Assembly: GCF_903819335.1 (NCBI RefSeq)
Contig: NZ_CAIJDE010000040.1
Coordinates: 62,001 to 126,000 of the forward strand
Length of the DNA stretch: 64,000 bases
Source of the DNA: Flavobacterium panici
Lineage (GTDB): Bacteria; Bacteroidota; Bacteroidia; Flavobacteriales; Flavobacteriaceae
Reading direction: 5' to 3'
The position numbers and the translations under genes are program-made. Of the stretch, positions 9,706 to 17,319 are shown in pieces. Below the pieces are notes generated by a model. That model did not search any database. It was not told the DNA's origin and saw only the letters and a program-made list of their open reading frames with translations. How positions within the stretch are numbered: position 1 is the stretch's first letter; every line of letters starts with the position of its first letter.

Positions 9706-9747
9706 AATATATGGATTCAGTTACAAATATAACAAAAAAAAGTAAAA

Positions 9748-9763
9748 CTGGCACTATCGTGCC
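9748..9763. promoter_or_regulatory. Perfect palindrome, candidate operator
   Basis: TGGCACTATCGTGCCA is a dyad with 6-bp arms and a 4-bp spacer, 36 bp before the start of the HTH-like gene at 9799. Position and symmetry suit a binding site for a dimeric regulator, possibly that gene's own product. This is inference from position only. Confidence 0.4.
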
Positions 9764-9798
9764 AATAAAATTGCAGAATAATTTTTTTATTTGTTAAT

Positions 9799-10125
9799 AT
9801 GTCAGAGAAGTCAGGTATAAATAGCAATTCAAGTACGAACAAAGAGCTAGCAAAAGTTTTTTTGCTAGATAAGTTGGTATGCAATTTTATTAATGACGAA
9901 TGGATTTTAGAAGAAAAATCAAATCTGTCCCAAAGCCAAGAGCTTGGTATTCACCCACATGTTTTAAGAAAGATTAGAGAAAATGATGGTTACCGTATAC
10001 CAATGTCAACTTTAGCAATAATGTGTTTTTATAAAAAAGTAAAATTATCAGAATTTTTTACTTTAATCGAAAGTAAGTATGCAGGAAGGATAAATGACGA
10101 TTTTATTAAAAAGACAAAAAAATAA
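9799..10125 (+). CDS. Small XRE-like helix-turn-helix protein
   Basis: This 108-residue protein has a central segment (about residues 43-90: LSQSQELGIHPHVLRKIRENDGYRIPMSTLAIMCFYKKVKLSEFF, shown here only as the region) that reads like a degenerate Cro/C1-type HTH domain. It has an SQ-x-x-LGI turn, a recognition-helix-like stretch and the terminal LSEFF helix. There is no signal peptide or membrane segment. It stands alone, with a palindrome just upstream and a bidirectional terminator just downstream. Likely a small DNA-binding regulator; its target is unknown. Confidence 0.6.
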   Translation: MSEKSGINSNSSTNKELAKVFLLDKLVCNFINDEWILEEKSNLSQSQELGIHPHVLRKIRENDGYRIPMSTLAIMCFYKKVKLSEFFTLIESKYAGRINDDFIKKTKK

Positions 10126-10127
10126 AA

Positions 10128-10155
10128 AATCCCATTAATTTAATGGGATTCGCTT
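10128..10155. terminator. Bidirectional terminator
   Basis: AATCCCATTAA (10128-10138) and TTAATGGGATT (10140-10150) form a near-perfect hairpin between the convergent HTH-like gene and the histone H1-like gene, with A-rich flank to the left and T-rich flank to the right. Confidence 0.75.
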
Positions 10156-10162
10156 TTCTTAT

Positions 10163-10339
10163 CTATTTCTTAGATTCCTCAATAGATACTTTTCTAAACT
10201 CTTTCAAAAGCTTTTCAATTTCTAAAGATGATTTACGAGCTCTTGCTCCAGCGGCTTTTACTCCTTTTTCTGATAATGATTCAGATTCTGTTTTAAAAGT
10301 TTCAATCTCTGCGTGTATTTTCGCTACTAGATCTTTCAT
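10163..10339 (-). CDS. Histone H1-like small nucleoid protein
   Basis: The minus strand encodes a 58-residue basic, helical protein beginning MKDLVAKIHAEIETFK and ending RKVSIEESKK, with the central GVKAAGARARKSS segment. This pattern is typical of the short histone H1-like (Hc1-type) proteins of flavobacteria, which bind DNA through Lys/Arg/Ala-rich stretches. It starts with ATG at 10339 and ends TAG at 10163-10165, next to a shared terminator. The gene is short and easily missed; a longer opposite-strand frame over the same bases is a shadow. Homologues are usually chromosomal, so a copy inside an element-like region is worth noting. Confidence 0.8.
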   Translation of the reverse strand: MKDLVAKIHAEIETFKTESESLSEKGVKAAGARARKSSLEIEKLLKEFRKVSIEESKK

Positions 10340-10412
10340 TTTACAATTTTTAAAATTAAGTGGGCAAATATATTACTTTGCCTAAGTTTATAATCCACTT
10401 ATCATGTTTTTG

Positions 10413-12089
10413 CTAATTTTTCTTTTTGATTTCTTCAATGAAAAAAGAGGTTGGCATTTCTGTTCTGGCTAAAAAAGCATGAGCAAATCTTTGTGTACTG
10501 CTAAATCCAGCAATATCAGCTAGTGCCCCATTGGAATATTTCCGAATTTTTTTATCTGTTTTTAGTAATGAAATCAAGTGGTCGATCTTAAGGTCATTGA
10601 TATATTTGTTAAAAGTTTTTTCTCTATGGTAACCTATAATGGTTGATAGATATTTTGGATTAGAATTGAACATACCTGCAATCTTAGACAGTGTTAAGTC
10701 TTTTTCCAGAAACTTCTTGTCCTTTTCAAATTTCTCAAGTTGCCTTAGAATCGTAGCTGCAGTTTCAGGACTTATTTCTAAAATCGGTTCTTTGTTCGTT
10801 TTATTTTTCGGTATATTTGAATGTTCATTATTTAGCTGAACCATAAGTTCATCAAACTTCTTTTTATAAAATCGTCGATTTCGAAAATATTTAAAGGTTA
10901 AAACAAAGGACGTTGTAAATAAAATGACCACCGCAACTATGAACATAGTAACATGCTGTTTCTCCCGCATGAACTGAGCATTAATTTCATCCTTTTGATG
11001 TATCAGTTCGCTAGTATCGTACTCTTTATGTATTCTTGTAACAAGATATTTATAGCTTTCATTTAGATAGTTGTCTGCTTTCAGCAATTGATCTATGGAA
11101 TAAAGTTGAGCGTTTAAATCATTTTTTGTTTTATAATATTTAATTAGTAATTCGTAAGTTTCCCTCAGGTACGGGTCAATGTACCCGCTCTTATTATAAA
11201 TACTATCTACTTTTTTAAAGTATCCGAGAGCCTGATCGTACTTTTTTAACTGCCAGAAACTTTTACCTATATAGAAATTCGCTATGGCAATTGTACCAGA
11301 GTCTGTACTTTTTCCAATGACTTTCAGAGCTTCATTAAGATTATCAATAGCAATATGATAATTATTCTGAAAAAACTGATTAACTCCTTCGGAATGCAGG
11401 AAGTAAGGTTTCATTTCCAACTTGTGTAGTCGCTCGCTTTCAGCTATGCCTATATTATTTGTCTCAGTGCAAGAACCGTAGTCCCCAATCCTATTGTAAC
11501 ATAGGCCTAATAAATGCAAGGAATTTAAATAAGGTCTTTCGTCTTCATTTTTAAAATGAGCCGTAGTTTCGGAAAGTAGTGCAATTGCCTCGTCATAGAA
11601 ACCTAAATATACCTTAATATTAGCAATGTTATATTTGACTTTAAATATAAGGTATTGATCATTACTTCTGGATATATATTGGTTTGCTTTAATAAAATTG
11701 TCTAATGCGTGCTGAATGTCATTTTTCCAATAGAAAGCAATGCCCTTTGAAAGATATGCAGAACCTATTAAATCATTTTGTTTTGAGGTTTTGGCTGCAT
11801 AGATCATACTATCTGCATACACTAATCTTAAATTAATTGGGGATTCATGAAGTATACTTTGATAACCATTTAAAATTTCTTTCCAGTTGTTTTCTTTTTT
11901 AGCCTTTGCTAAATAAGTATATAGATAAATTGATGCACGAGAACTGTCACCTCTTAGTTCATAAATTCTGTCATCGAGGTAATTGTACGATTTATGTTTT
12001 AGTGAATCGGGGATGTTGAAAGTTTTTTTTTGTGAATAAAGCAATTGCAACGAAAATAAAAATAGTAACACATAAGTCTTTTGATTCAT
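10413..12089 (-). CDS. TPR-containing membrane regulator with C-terminal AraC-type HTH
   Basis: The 558-residue protein has a signal peptide (ending near LYSQK, residue 21), TPR-like helical repeats over about 60-340, one transmembrane helix (about 377-397), a short linker and a C-terminal AraC-type DNA-binding domain (about 450-555). The HTH pair is visible in LTLSKIAGMFNSNPKYLSTII and GALADIAGFSSTQRFAHAF. This sensor-in-periplasm/DNA-binder-in-cytoplasm design is common in flavobacteria. It is transcribed away from the lipoprotein gene at 12440, with a strong palindrome between them that may be its operator. Ligand and targets are unknown. Confidence 0.88.
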   Translation of the reverse strand: MNQKTYVLLFLFSLQLLYSQKKTFNIPDSLKHKSYNYLDDRIYELRGDSSRASIYLYTYLAKAKKENNWKEILNGYQSILHESPINLRLVYADSMIYAAKTSKQNDLIGSAYLSKGIAFYWKNDIQHALDNFIKANQYISRSNDQYLIFKVKYNIANIKVYLGFYDEAIALLSETTAHFKNEDERPYLNSLHLLGLCYNRIGDYGSCTETNNIGIAESERLHKLEMKPYFLHSEGVNQFFQNNYHIAIDNLNEALKVIGKSTDSGTIAIANFYIGKSFWQLKKYDQALGYFKKVDSIYNKSGYIDPYLRETYELLIKYYKTKNDLNAQLYSIDQLLKADNYLNESYKYLVTRIHKEYDTSELIHQKDEINAQFMREKQHVTMFIVAVVILFTTSFVLTFKYFRNRRFYKKKFDELMVQLNNEHSNIPKNKTNKEPILEISPETAATILRQLEKFEKDKKFLEKDLTLSKIAGMFNSNPKYLSTIIGYHREKTFNKYINDLKIDHLISLLKTDKKIRKYSNGALADIAGFSSTQRFAHAFLARTEMPTSFFIEEIKKKN

Positions 12090-12241
12090 GATGGTTTGGG
12101 TTAGTAGAATAAAACGCTCTGTGAGATATTGCCTTTTTGCAGTTTATAACAAAGCGACAGCAGCAGTTTATAATAGTTTAACATAAAAGTAATATAATTT
12201 TTACATAACTAATTGAATTACAGTTTTGTATTTTAAAAAAC

Positions 12242-12291
12242 AGCCTATGGATTTTCCGAAAATCCATAGGCTAAATTCCGAAAATCCATAA
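12242..12291. repeat. Perfect 14-bp inverted repeat plus an extra half-copy
   Basis: AGCCTATGGATTTT (12242-12255) and AAAATCCATAGGCT (12259-12272) form a perfect dyad around CCG. A further copy of TTCCGAAAATCCATA follows at 12277-12291. The third arm could compete for pairing with the left arm, or be an extra binding half-site. No T tract follows, so it is not an obvious terminator. It sits between the divergent AraC-type and lipoprotein genes. Confidence 0.6.
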
Positions 12292-12439
12292 CCATTGTGT
12301 TGTCGGATAATTTTTATGCCAATAGATTTGCTTCGAATTCAAAAGCAAAATGTCAGGCAAGGTGCCAGATAAAAGTTCTGCTTATCCGGATGAAATGAAC
12401 TGAGAAAAGATTTCTCATTCACGTTCAAACACCCATATC

Positions 12440-13132
12440 ATGAAAAACTTAATATTATGCAGTTTATTATTATTGATTTTATCTTCCTGTACAAATGAAT
12501 CAGATTTAACAACATCGGACAATGTTGAATATGGAAAAAGTAATTCCATGAAGAATATTGCTTTTCCTTTAAATCCTAAAAATCCGTATGATCAGAAAGG
12601 AAAAAAATATTACGATGCCTTGCAAGAATTTTATGCAAGTAATAATAAACCACAATCCATTGATGAAATAAGTACTCTAATTTATTTTCTAAATGATATC
12701 AATAAAAACAAGTTGTACCAAAAAGCACAAAATCTTGGCTACAGTAGTGAAGAAATTGCCGCCATTTTGAGTAATCCCTCGATTAAGTTAATTGAAATTG
12801 TGAACAATAGTTCAATCAGTTCTCCGAGCAAAACACAGCTGATATTATTTATTCAATACTTAATTGAACAGCAAAATCTTGAGTATTTAGAAATTCGCGA
12901 CTATATAATTGCATTCGACTCAACCATTATTTCAGACACAGCGATAAACGAAGAAGAAAAAGAGACAATCTTAACTGTTTCAACTATTACAAGCTATGCT
13001 TTATATGCTGAGGCAGAGCGTAAGGATAGAGATTGGGAAACTTCTGTGGGACACAAAAAGACAGCTCCAGTTTCTGGCTATACAAGTACAGTCGTTTCAA
13101 TAATTGCACAATTACAAAATATAATACACTAA
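12440..13132 (+). CDS. Hypothetical lipoprotein
   Basis: The 230-residue protein starts with a lipoprotein signal peptide (LLLLILSSCTNES; lipidated Cys near residue 17). The rest is soluble and mostly helical with no family that I recognise. The C-terminal 40 residues are more basic and Gly/Ser-rich. It is divergent from the TPR/AraC regulator and 25 bp before a two-TM microprotein, so it may belong to a regulator-plus-target unit. The function is unknown. Confidence 0.65.
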   Translation: MKNLILCSLLLLILSSCTNESDLTTSDNVEYGKSNSMKNIAFPLNPKNPYDQKGKKYYDALQEFYASNNKPQSIDEISTLIYFLNDINKNKLYQKAQNLGYSSEEIAAILSNPSIKLIEIVNNSSISSPSKTQLILFIQYLIEQQNLEYLEIRDYIIAFDSTIISDTAINEEEKETILTVSTITSYALYAEAERKDRDWETSVGHKKTAPVSGYTSTVVSIIAQLQNIIH

Positions 13133-13157
13133 TTATCTATCTAATCAATTCAAGAAA

Positions 13158-13382
13158 GTGAAACGCAGAAAATTGTTATATGCAGGCCTCATTCTCTTAA
13201 ATATAGTAAGCCTTTATTTCATCGTGACACTTTTTAGTTATGATGAAATAGTGGGCTATGTGCTCGAGGGAGAAAACAGAACCACGGATCCAAGATTGCT
13301 GGCTTATTTGTTTTTTATAACAAGTCTTTCAAATCTATATTTCATATCATTTACGATTATGGAAATGATTTTTGATAGCTGA
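13158..13382 (+). CDS. Two-helix membrane microprotein (GTG start)
   Basis: This 74-residue protein has two hydrophobic helices (about 8-26 and 47-69) joined by a short polar loop containing GYVLEGENRTTD, with a positively charged MKRRK start. The only start giving the full first helix is GTG at 13158, 25 bp after the lipoprotein gene, so the two are probably co-transcribed. I do not recognise a family. Confidence 0.5.
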   Translation: MKRRKLLYAGLILLNIVSLYFIVTLFSYDEIVGYVLEGENRTTDPRLLAYLFFITSLSNLYFISFTIMEMIFDS

Positions 13383-13428
13383 TTGTGATTACTAATTTGA
13401 TTTTATAAAACTTTTCAAACTTCAAAGT

Positions 13429-14316
13429 ATGATTAGAGATTTGATTAATATAGATATTAAGAAGTTACCAATTTCAGGCTTATCCGTTCATATTATAAAA
13501 AGATATGAAGTACGGACAAATATTTCGGAAGCATTTGCTGTTCCTAATTTCTCATTGTTGCTCATAAAATCTGGAAAATTTAAAATTCAGCTTCAAGACA
13601 TAACGCAACAAATGAAGGAAAGGGATTTGCTGGTAATACCAAGTAACTCGTACTGTACTATGGTTGAGGTTCGGGGCAAATTACAATTGTATCTTATTTC
13701 TTTCAGCACTGACTATGCCATTAGAAATGGACTGAAAAAAGAACTAATAGAATCTTTTTATTTCGTTATAGGATTAAAAGCAGTTAAAATTGGACTTGAA
13801 GAGAAAGAATTTTTAGTTCTTTCACTCATCTATAAGCTGATTTATTTTGTAAACAAGGATGCAAAGCATGGTTCACAGGAATTGGATTTGCAGAAAATTG
13901 GTTTTACTCTGTTACTATATGAACTTCGCCTGATCTACACTAAATACACATCAGAACATATCCAGCAATTTAGCCAAAAGGAAAATTTAATTGTGCGGTT
14001 TTTTAATATACTTTCTATTCATTACAAAAAGCAGCATAATGCCAAATTCTACGCTGGCGCGCTCTTTGTAACGCCCGGCCATCTAAATAAAGTTGTAAAA
14101 CAGATAACAGGTAAATCGATAAAAAGATTAATTGTTCAAACTATTATTACTGAAGCGGAAATTTTACTTGATGATCTACATTTAACAATTACAGAAATTG
14201 CAGATGAATTAGAATTTCCCAGTGCCAACAGTTTCAGTGTTTTTTTTAAGAAACATTCCTCTATTTCCCCATCTCAGTATCGTTTAAATGCAGCGGAAAA
14301 ATTCAAAACACAGTAA
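13429..14316 (+). CDS. AraC family transcriptional regulator
   Basis: The 295-residue protein has an N-terminal cupin-like sensing half (about 20-150, GKFKIQLQDITQQ and LLVIPSNSYC) and a C-terminal AraC/XylS DNA-binding domain (about 190-290). The two HTH units are seen in FYAGALFVTPGHLNKVVKQITG and TITEIADELEFPSANSFSVFFKKH, followed by the family ending SPSQYR. It lies directly before the RteC-family gene. In Bacteroidetes conjugative elements such AraC/RteC pairs regulate excision and transfer. Inducer unknown. Confidence 0.9.
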   Translation: MIRDLINIDIKKLPISGLSVHIIKRYEVRTNISEAFAVPNFSLLLIKSGKFKIQLQDITQQMKERDLLVIPSNSYCTMVEVRGKLQLYLISFSTDYAIRNGLKKELIESFYFVIGLKAVKIGLEEKEFLVLSLIYKLIYFVNKDAKHGSQELDLQKIGFTLLLYELRLIYTKYTSEHIQQFSQKENLIVRFFNILSIHYKKQHNAKFYAGALFVTPGHLNKVVKQITGKSIKRLIVQTIITEAEILLDDLHLTITEIADELEFPSANSFSVFFKKHSSISPSQYRLNAAEKFKTQ

Positions 14317-14354
14317 TATTTGTTGGATTATTTGTTAATTAAAACAATAGTACA

Positions 14355-15545
14355 ATGAACAAAATATATCCCTTAGAATGGTTTGATCTAATCATATCTC
14401 AGACGTTAGCTCCTGAAAGGCTGATAACTGAAAAAATGTCTAAGCAAGACTTTACTACAATATCAGAGCATATTGAAAAAGAATCAAAGAACATCCAAAA
14501 CTATCTGAAACGAGAAATTTTCCTTCTCAGAAGAAAAAGAGAAGTAAGGCTGCAAGTGAGAAAGTATCATTCCACCGTAATATATTTATTAGACATAATA
14601 ATTGAATATCAGAAACCGAACATTCTACATAACTCACAATTGTCGTCTCTATATGAATTATTCCAAACTAAGCTGGAAGAATTGCTCTCGATTATCGAAA
14701 GCCGATTTTCAGATTTTTTAAGTCTTGATGAAAGGGTCCCGATTACTTATTTGATGCTTTCAAGAAGTGAATTGGAATTAAAGCTAAAAAAAGTTTCTGC
14801 AAAATCTTATGCAGGTTTAAATGGTAGAATAGCACAAATAGTTGTCAAAAATTTATCTCAATTTCTTGAAACATTTTCAGGAAAGAAGATTACATATCGT
14901 CAGCTGTTATATCAAAAAGAACTTTTAATGGGCATTAAAAACATCGGTAAAACTGTTGATGTAAATCTCTTTTCAAGTATTGAAAAACTACTGATAGAAA
15001 AGAATTTTAATAGCTCTGAATATGTCGATTATATGATTGAACAAATAAATAATGAGATTGATGAAAAAGATTCGATTCCATACAGGATAACGAAGCTTCT
15101 CTTTCTTCAGAAGGAGTTTGAACGCATTTATTCCAACGAAAATATATCATTTGATCCAAGTAGAAATAATATAAAAGCTGACTTAGGAAATTGGTTTAAG
15201 CAAGAAATCTATTTTCTGGAGAGAAAGTTTGAACTATCAATTAAAGCAGATGTAGAAGGTATCAATGATAGCACCCAAAATGCAGACAAGGATTCTAAAA
15301 TTGAATGTGACTTATCAGCCGATCAGCTCGCGTTAATCTTGAGAGCTGCTGATGAGTCAAGGATTGTTAAAGCCCGCTCAATGAATTATTTCTTCAGGAT
15401 GATTATACCATACTTATCCACACCTTATAAGAAAGAACTATCTTATCAGTCGGTTCGAAGTAAATCTTATAGTGCTGAAGACCGAGATAAAGATATTGCT
15501 GTCCAGACACTTGAGAAAATCATTAAAAAAATAAACACGTATTAA
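14355..15545 (+). CDS. rteC: RteC family regulator of conjugative transposon excision/transfer
   Basis: A 396-residue soluble, helix-rich protein. The C-terminal ~75 residues (LSADQLALILRAADESRIV... with the later SYQSVRSKSYSAEDR and KTLEKIIKKIN-like ending) follow the pattern of RteC, the CTnDOT regulator needed for expression of excision genes after tetracycline induction. The N-terminal half also shows the FxRxKREVRLQVRKYHST-type helical region seen in RteC relatives. It lies between an AraC gene and the start of the tra block, as expected for a transfer regulator. I judge this from remembered family pattern, not an alignment. Confidence 0.72.
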   Translation: MNKIYPLEWFDLIISQTLAPERLITEKMSKQDFTTISEHIEKESKNIQNYLKREIFLLRRKREVRLQVRKYHSTVIYLLDIIIEYQKPNILHNSQLSSLYELFQTKLEELLSIIESRFSDFLSLDERVPITYLMLSRSELELKLKKVSAKSYAGLNGRIAQIVVKNLSQFLETFSGKKITYRQLLYQKELLMGIKNIGKTVDVNLFSSIEKLLIEKNFNSSEYVDYMIEQINNEIDEKDSIPYRITKLLFLQKEFERIYSNENISFDPSRNNIKADLGNWFKQEIYFLERKFELSIKADVEGINDSTQNADKDSKIECDLSADQLALILRAADESRIVKARSMNYFFRMIIPYLSTPYKKELSYQSVRSKSYSAEDRDKDIAVQTLEKIIKKINTY

Positions 15546-15623
15546 ATTGATTTATCGAATTCATTAAAAGTTGCTACGTAACAAATTTTATTAATTACGA
15601 CAAATATTAAAAATCAAAGAATT

Positions 15624-15818
15624 ATGACACTTATTGCAATATTTTTTCCGTCAATCTCTTTTCTTTTAAGAGGCAAACTTTTAACAGCATTACTCTGTTT
15701 GATTCTACAGATTACTTTGATCGGCTGGATCCCTGCCGCAATATGGGCGGTAGTGTCGTTGCAGAATTCAAGAGCCGAAAGGCGAAATAACAAATTAATT
15801 AAGGCTATGAGAAAATAA
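15624..15818 (+). CDS. YqaE/Pmp3 family small membrane protein
   Basis: A 64-residue protein with two hydrophobic helices (about 2-14 and 18-47), the family-like P-S-I-S-F-L-L-R-G-K segment after helix one and the GWIPAAIWAVV segment in helix two, then a basic tail. This is the plasma membrane proteolipid 3 layout. Family members affect membrane potential or ion homeostasis, but the bacterial role is unclear. It is followed by a strong terminator, separating the regulatory block from the tra operon. Confidence 0.75.
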   Translation: MTLIAIFFPSISFLLRGKLLTALLCLILQITLIGWIPAAIWAVVSLQNSRAERRNNKLIKAMRK

Positions 15819-15842
15819 AAGGCCTAATTTTAAATAATTCAG

Positions 15843-15890
15843 AGCTCGCAAGAAATAATGAAACCCATTATTTCTTGTGAGCTTTTTTTG
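15843..15890 (+). terminator. Strong intrinsic terminator
   Basis: An 18-bp stem (15843-15860 with 15866-15883) with one mismatch and a 5-nt loop is followed by seven Ts. It closes the rteC/YqaE-side transcription before the tra genes. Confidence 0.9.
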
Positions 15891-15911
15891 TTGTAAAGCT
15901 AGTAAATACAA

Positions 15912-15942
15912 GGGGTACAAAAGGGTACAACAAAAGTTGTAC
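15912..15942. promoter_or_regulatory. GGTACAA direct repeat with inverted GTACAAC/GTTGTAC
   Basis: GGTACAA occurs at 15914-15920 and 15924-15930, one helical turn apart. The second copy overlaps an inverted repeat, GTACAAC (15925-15931) with GTTGTAC (15936-15942). It sits ~100 bp before the first tra gene. The arrangement looks like a multi-site protein-binding element: an operator, or arm/core sites of a tyrosine recombinase. A related pair occurs at 43825-43842. Confidence 0.45.
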
Positions 15943-16037
15943 TTGTATAAGCTTTATTCTAATCGTTCCTTTGACCTGTATTTAAAATCACAACGATCCA
16001 GATGTGATTTAAAGCAGGAGATGATGTTTAACGATTA

Positions 16038-16508
16038 ATGAAAATGATTATGCTTTCAAATATTTCATGGAGTAACTACGCAATAGCTGTTATAATACTA
16101 TTATTTCTTTGGTATGTTTTTGTATTACTTAAATTTTATTTCGGTTCGCTGAAAGAACTGCTACACGGAAAGAGAAAATTCAGAGTTTTTAGAACAGGAA
16201 CGAAAAAGAATAGCACAGAGTCAAGTGATTTATTTTCAGAGTTCAGAGAACCATTCGATACTTTGGAAGATGGAAAAGAACTGTTTTCAAAATTGCAATC
16301 AGCAATTATTGAATCAAGCCAGACCAACCTTTCAGCTGTTGAATTCAGAAATTATATCCGATTTATTCTAGAAGCATATCCATATGTAAAGAGATCCTCT
16401 CTTCGAGAAAAAATCAATGCCCTTATGGTCTCAGAATGCGAAAAGCACCCACAGCTGATTTTAACTTACCCGGAAATGGATGGGTTGTGGGATGAGGCCA
16501 TTTCATAA
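16038..16508 (+). CDS. TraD-like N-terminally anchored conjugation-associated protein
   Basis: A 156-residue protein with one N-terminal membrane helix (about 12-30) and a soluble cytoplasmic-type remainder. Similar short anchored proteins precede traE in Bacteroidetes conjugative transposons and are sometimes labelled TraD. I recognise it by position more than by sequence. It is the first gene of the rightward tra block and is separated from traE by a terminator-like 90-nt structure. The ATG at 16038 is followed five residues later by another in-frame possible start. Confidence 0.5.
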   Translation: MKMIMLSNISWSNYAIAVIILLFLWYVFVLLKFYFGSLKELLHGKRKFRVFRTGTKKNSTESSDLFSEFREPFDTLEDGKELFSKLQSAIIESSQTNLSAVEFRNYIRFILEAYPYVKRSSLREKINALMVSECEKHPQLILTYPEMDGLWDEAIS

Positions 16509-16514
16509 AAACTT

Positions 16515-16604
16515 ACAGAGGAATATTCCCCGTCCGCTCTAGTGCGGTGTTGAACAATGTGACAAGGAGAATAGTTGATGTGACGGCGGTATTCCTCTGT
16601 TTTT
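16515..16604 (+). ncRNA. 90-nt folded leader / attenuator-like element before traE
   Basis: The outer arms ACAGAGGAATA (16515-16525) and TATTCCTCTGT (16590-16600) pair perfectly over 11 bp and are followed by a T tract. Inside, CCGTC/GACGG (16530-16534 with 16582-16586) extend the rod, and CCGC/GCGG (16534-16537 with 16544-16547) can form an inner hairpin. It fits a small RNA with its own terminator or a transcription attenuator controlling traE onward. Confidence 0.5.
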
Positions 16605-16634
16605 ATTACTATAAAGATAACTTTAAATGTTGCA

Positions 16635-16973
16635 ATGATGAAAAAATGTAAATGGAAATTAAAGAGCTTTTTGTATCGAATTAAAGGTTTATTAACCTGT
16701 TTTTTAATATTAATGATAAATGCTTTTAGTTATGCCCAGGACGGAGTAGCCGGAATCAACGAAGCCAATCAAAAAGTAAGGAGCTACTTTGATGCGGGAA
16801 CTGAGCTGATGTATGCGGTAGGAGCTATCCTTGGTCTAATTGGGGCCGTCAAAGTTTATCAGAAATGGAACGCGGGAGATCCCGATACCGGCAAAGTGGC
16901 CGCGGCATGGTTTGGCAGCTGTGTATTTTTGGTAGTTGTAGCTACTGTTATTAAATCTTTTTTCGGTGTGTAA
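16635..16973 (+). CDS. traE: Conjugative transposon TraE (DUF4134)
   Basis: A 112-residue membrane protein. After an N-terminal basic leader and signal-like helix (about 14-34) comes the DUF4134 core with VRSYFDAGTELMYAVGAILGLIGAVKVYQKW and the typical N-x-GDPDT-GK-x-AAAWFGSCVFL stretch, and a second C-terminal helix. It corresponds to the small VirB2/VirB3-side membrane component of the CTnDOT mating apparatus. Its stop overlaps the start of traF, indicating translational coupling. The unusually long basic leader suggests that a shorter start may exist, but no better ATG is seen. Confidence 0.93.
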   Translation: MMKKCKWKLKSFLYRIKGLLTCFLILMINAFSYAQDGVAGINEANQKVRSYFDAGTELMYAVGAILGLIGAVKVYQKWNAGDPDTGKVAAAWFGSCVFLVVVATVIKSFFGV

Positions 16974-17284
16974 TGGCAGTGAGTGTCTATCAAATCAACA
17001 AGGGAATAAATAAAAGTATTGAGTTTAAAGGTCTAAAAGCGCAGTATATCTGGTATCTGGGTGGAGGTGTTGTTTCGCTTATGATTGTTTTTGCCGTGTT
17101 GTACATTATCGGTATTCCCTCAATTATTTGTATAGGATTTATTGGCATTTCAGGAACCATCCTGGTGGTTAAAATCTATAAAATGAGCAATACATACGGT
17201 GAACATGGAATGATGAAATCAATAGCACGCAAACAACTTCCAAAAAATATTAAAGTGCATAGCAGGTATATTTTTATTAAGTGA
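16973..17284 (+). CDS. traF: Conjugative transposon TraF (DUF4133)
   Basis: A 103-residue inner-membrane protein with the DUF4133 opening YQINKGINKSIEFKGLKAQY, two adjacent hydrophobic helices (about 27-48 and 50-68) and a basic C-terminus. The family matches VirB3-type components that partner the VirB4-like ATPase. It overlaps traE by one base and is 35 bp before traG. Confidence 0.92.
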   Translation: MAVSVYQINKGINKSIEFKGLKAQYIWYLGGGVVSLMIVFAVLYIIGIPSIICIGFIGISGTILVVKIYKMSNTYGEHGMMKSIARKQLPKNIKVHSRYIFIK

Positions 17285-17319
17285 TAGTTGTAGAAAGTTA
17301 AATGCTAAAGTGATGAATA

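Larger units (their letters stand above)
9301..9798. other. Structured intergenic region between divergent genes
   Basis: About 500 bp without a credible coding frame. The left ~230 bp would hold the leader and promoter of the leftward susC operon; I found no clean TAnnTTTG box there. The right half holds a long imperfect hairpin (9554-9662), a second hairpin (9671-9705) and a 16-bp palindrome (9748-9763), listed separately. Confidence 0.6.

Noticed and set aside
9748..9763. Possible sigma-54 promoter (TGGCAC...GC)
   Set aside because: The GG to GC distance is one base too short, the sequence is a perfect dyad, and sigma-54 promoters are not typical of flavobacteria.
10143..10385. 80-residue + strand frame
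   Set aside because: It lies opposite the histone H1-like gene and its product is a low-complexity Ser/Phe sequence; it is a shadow.
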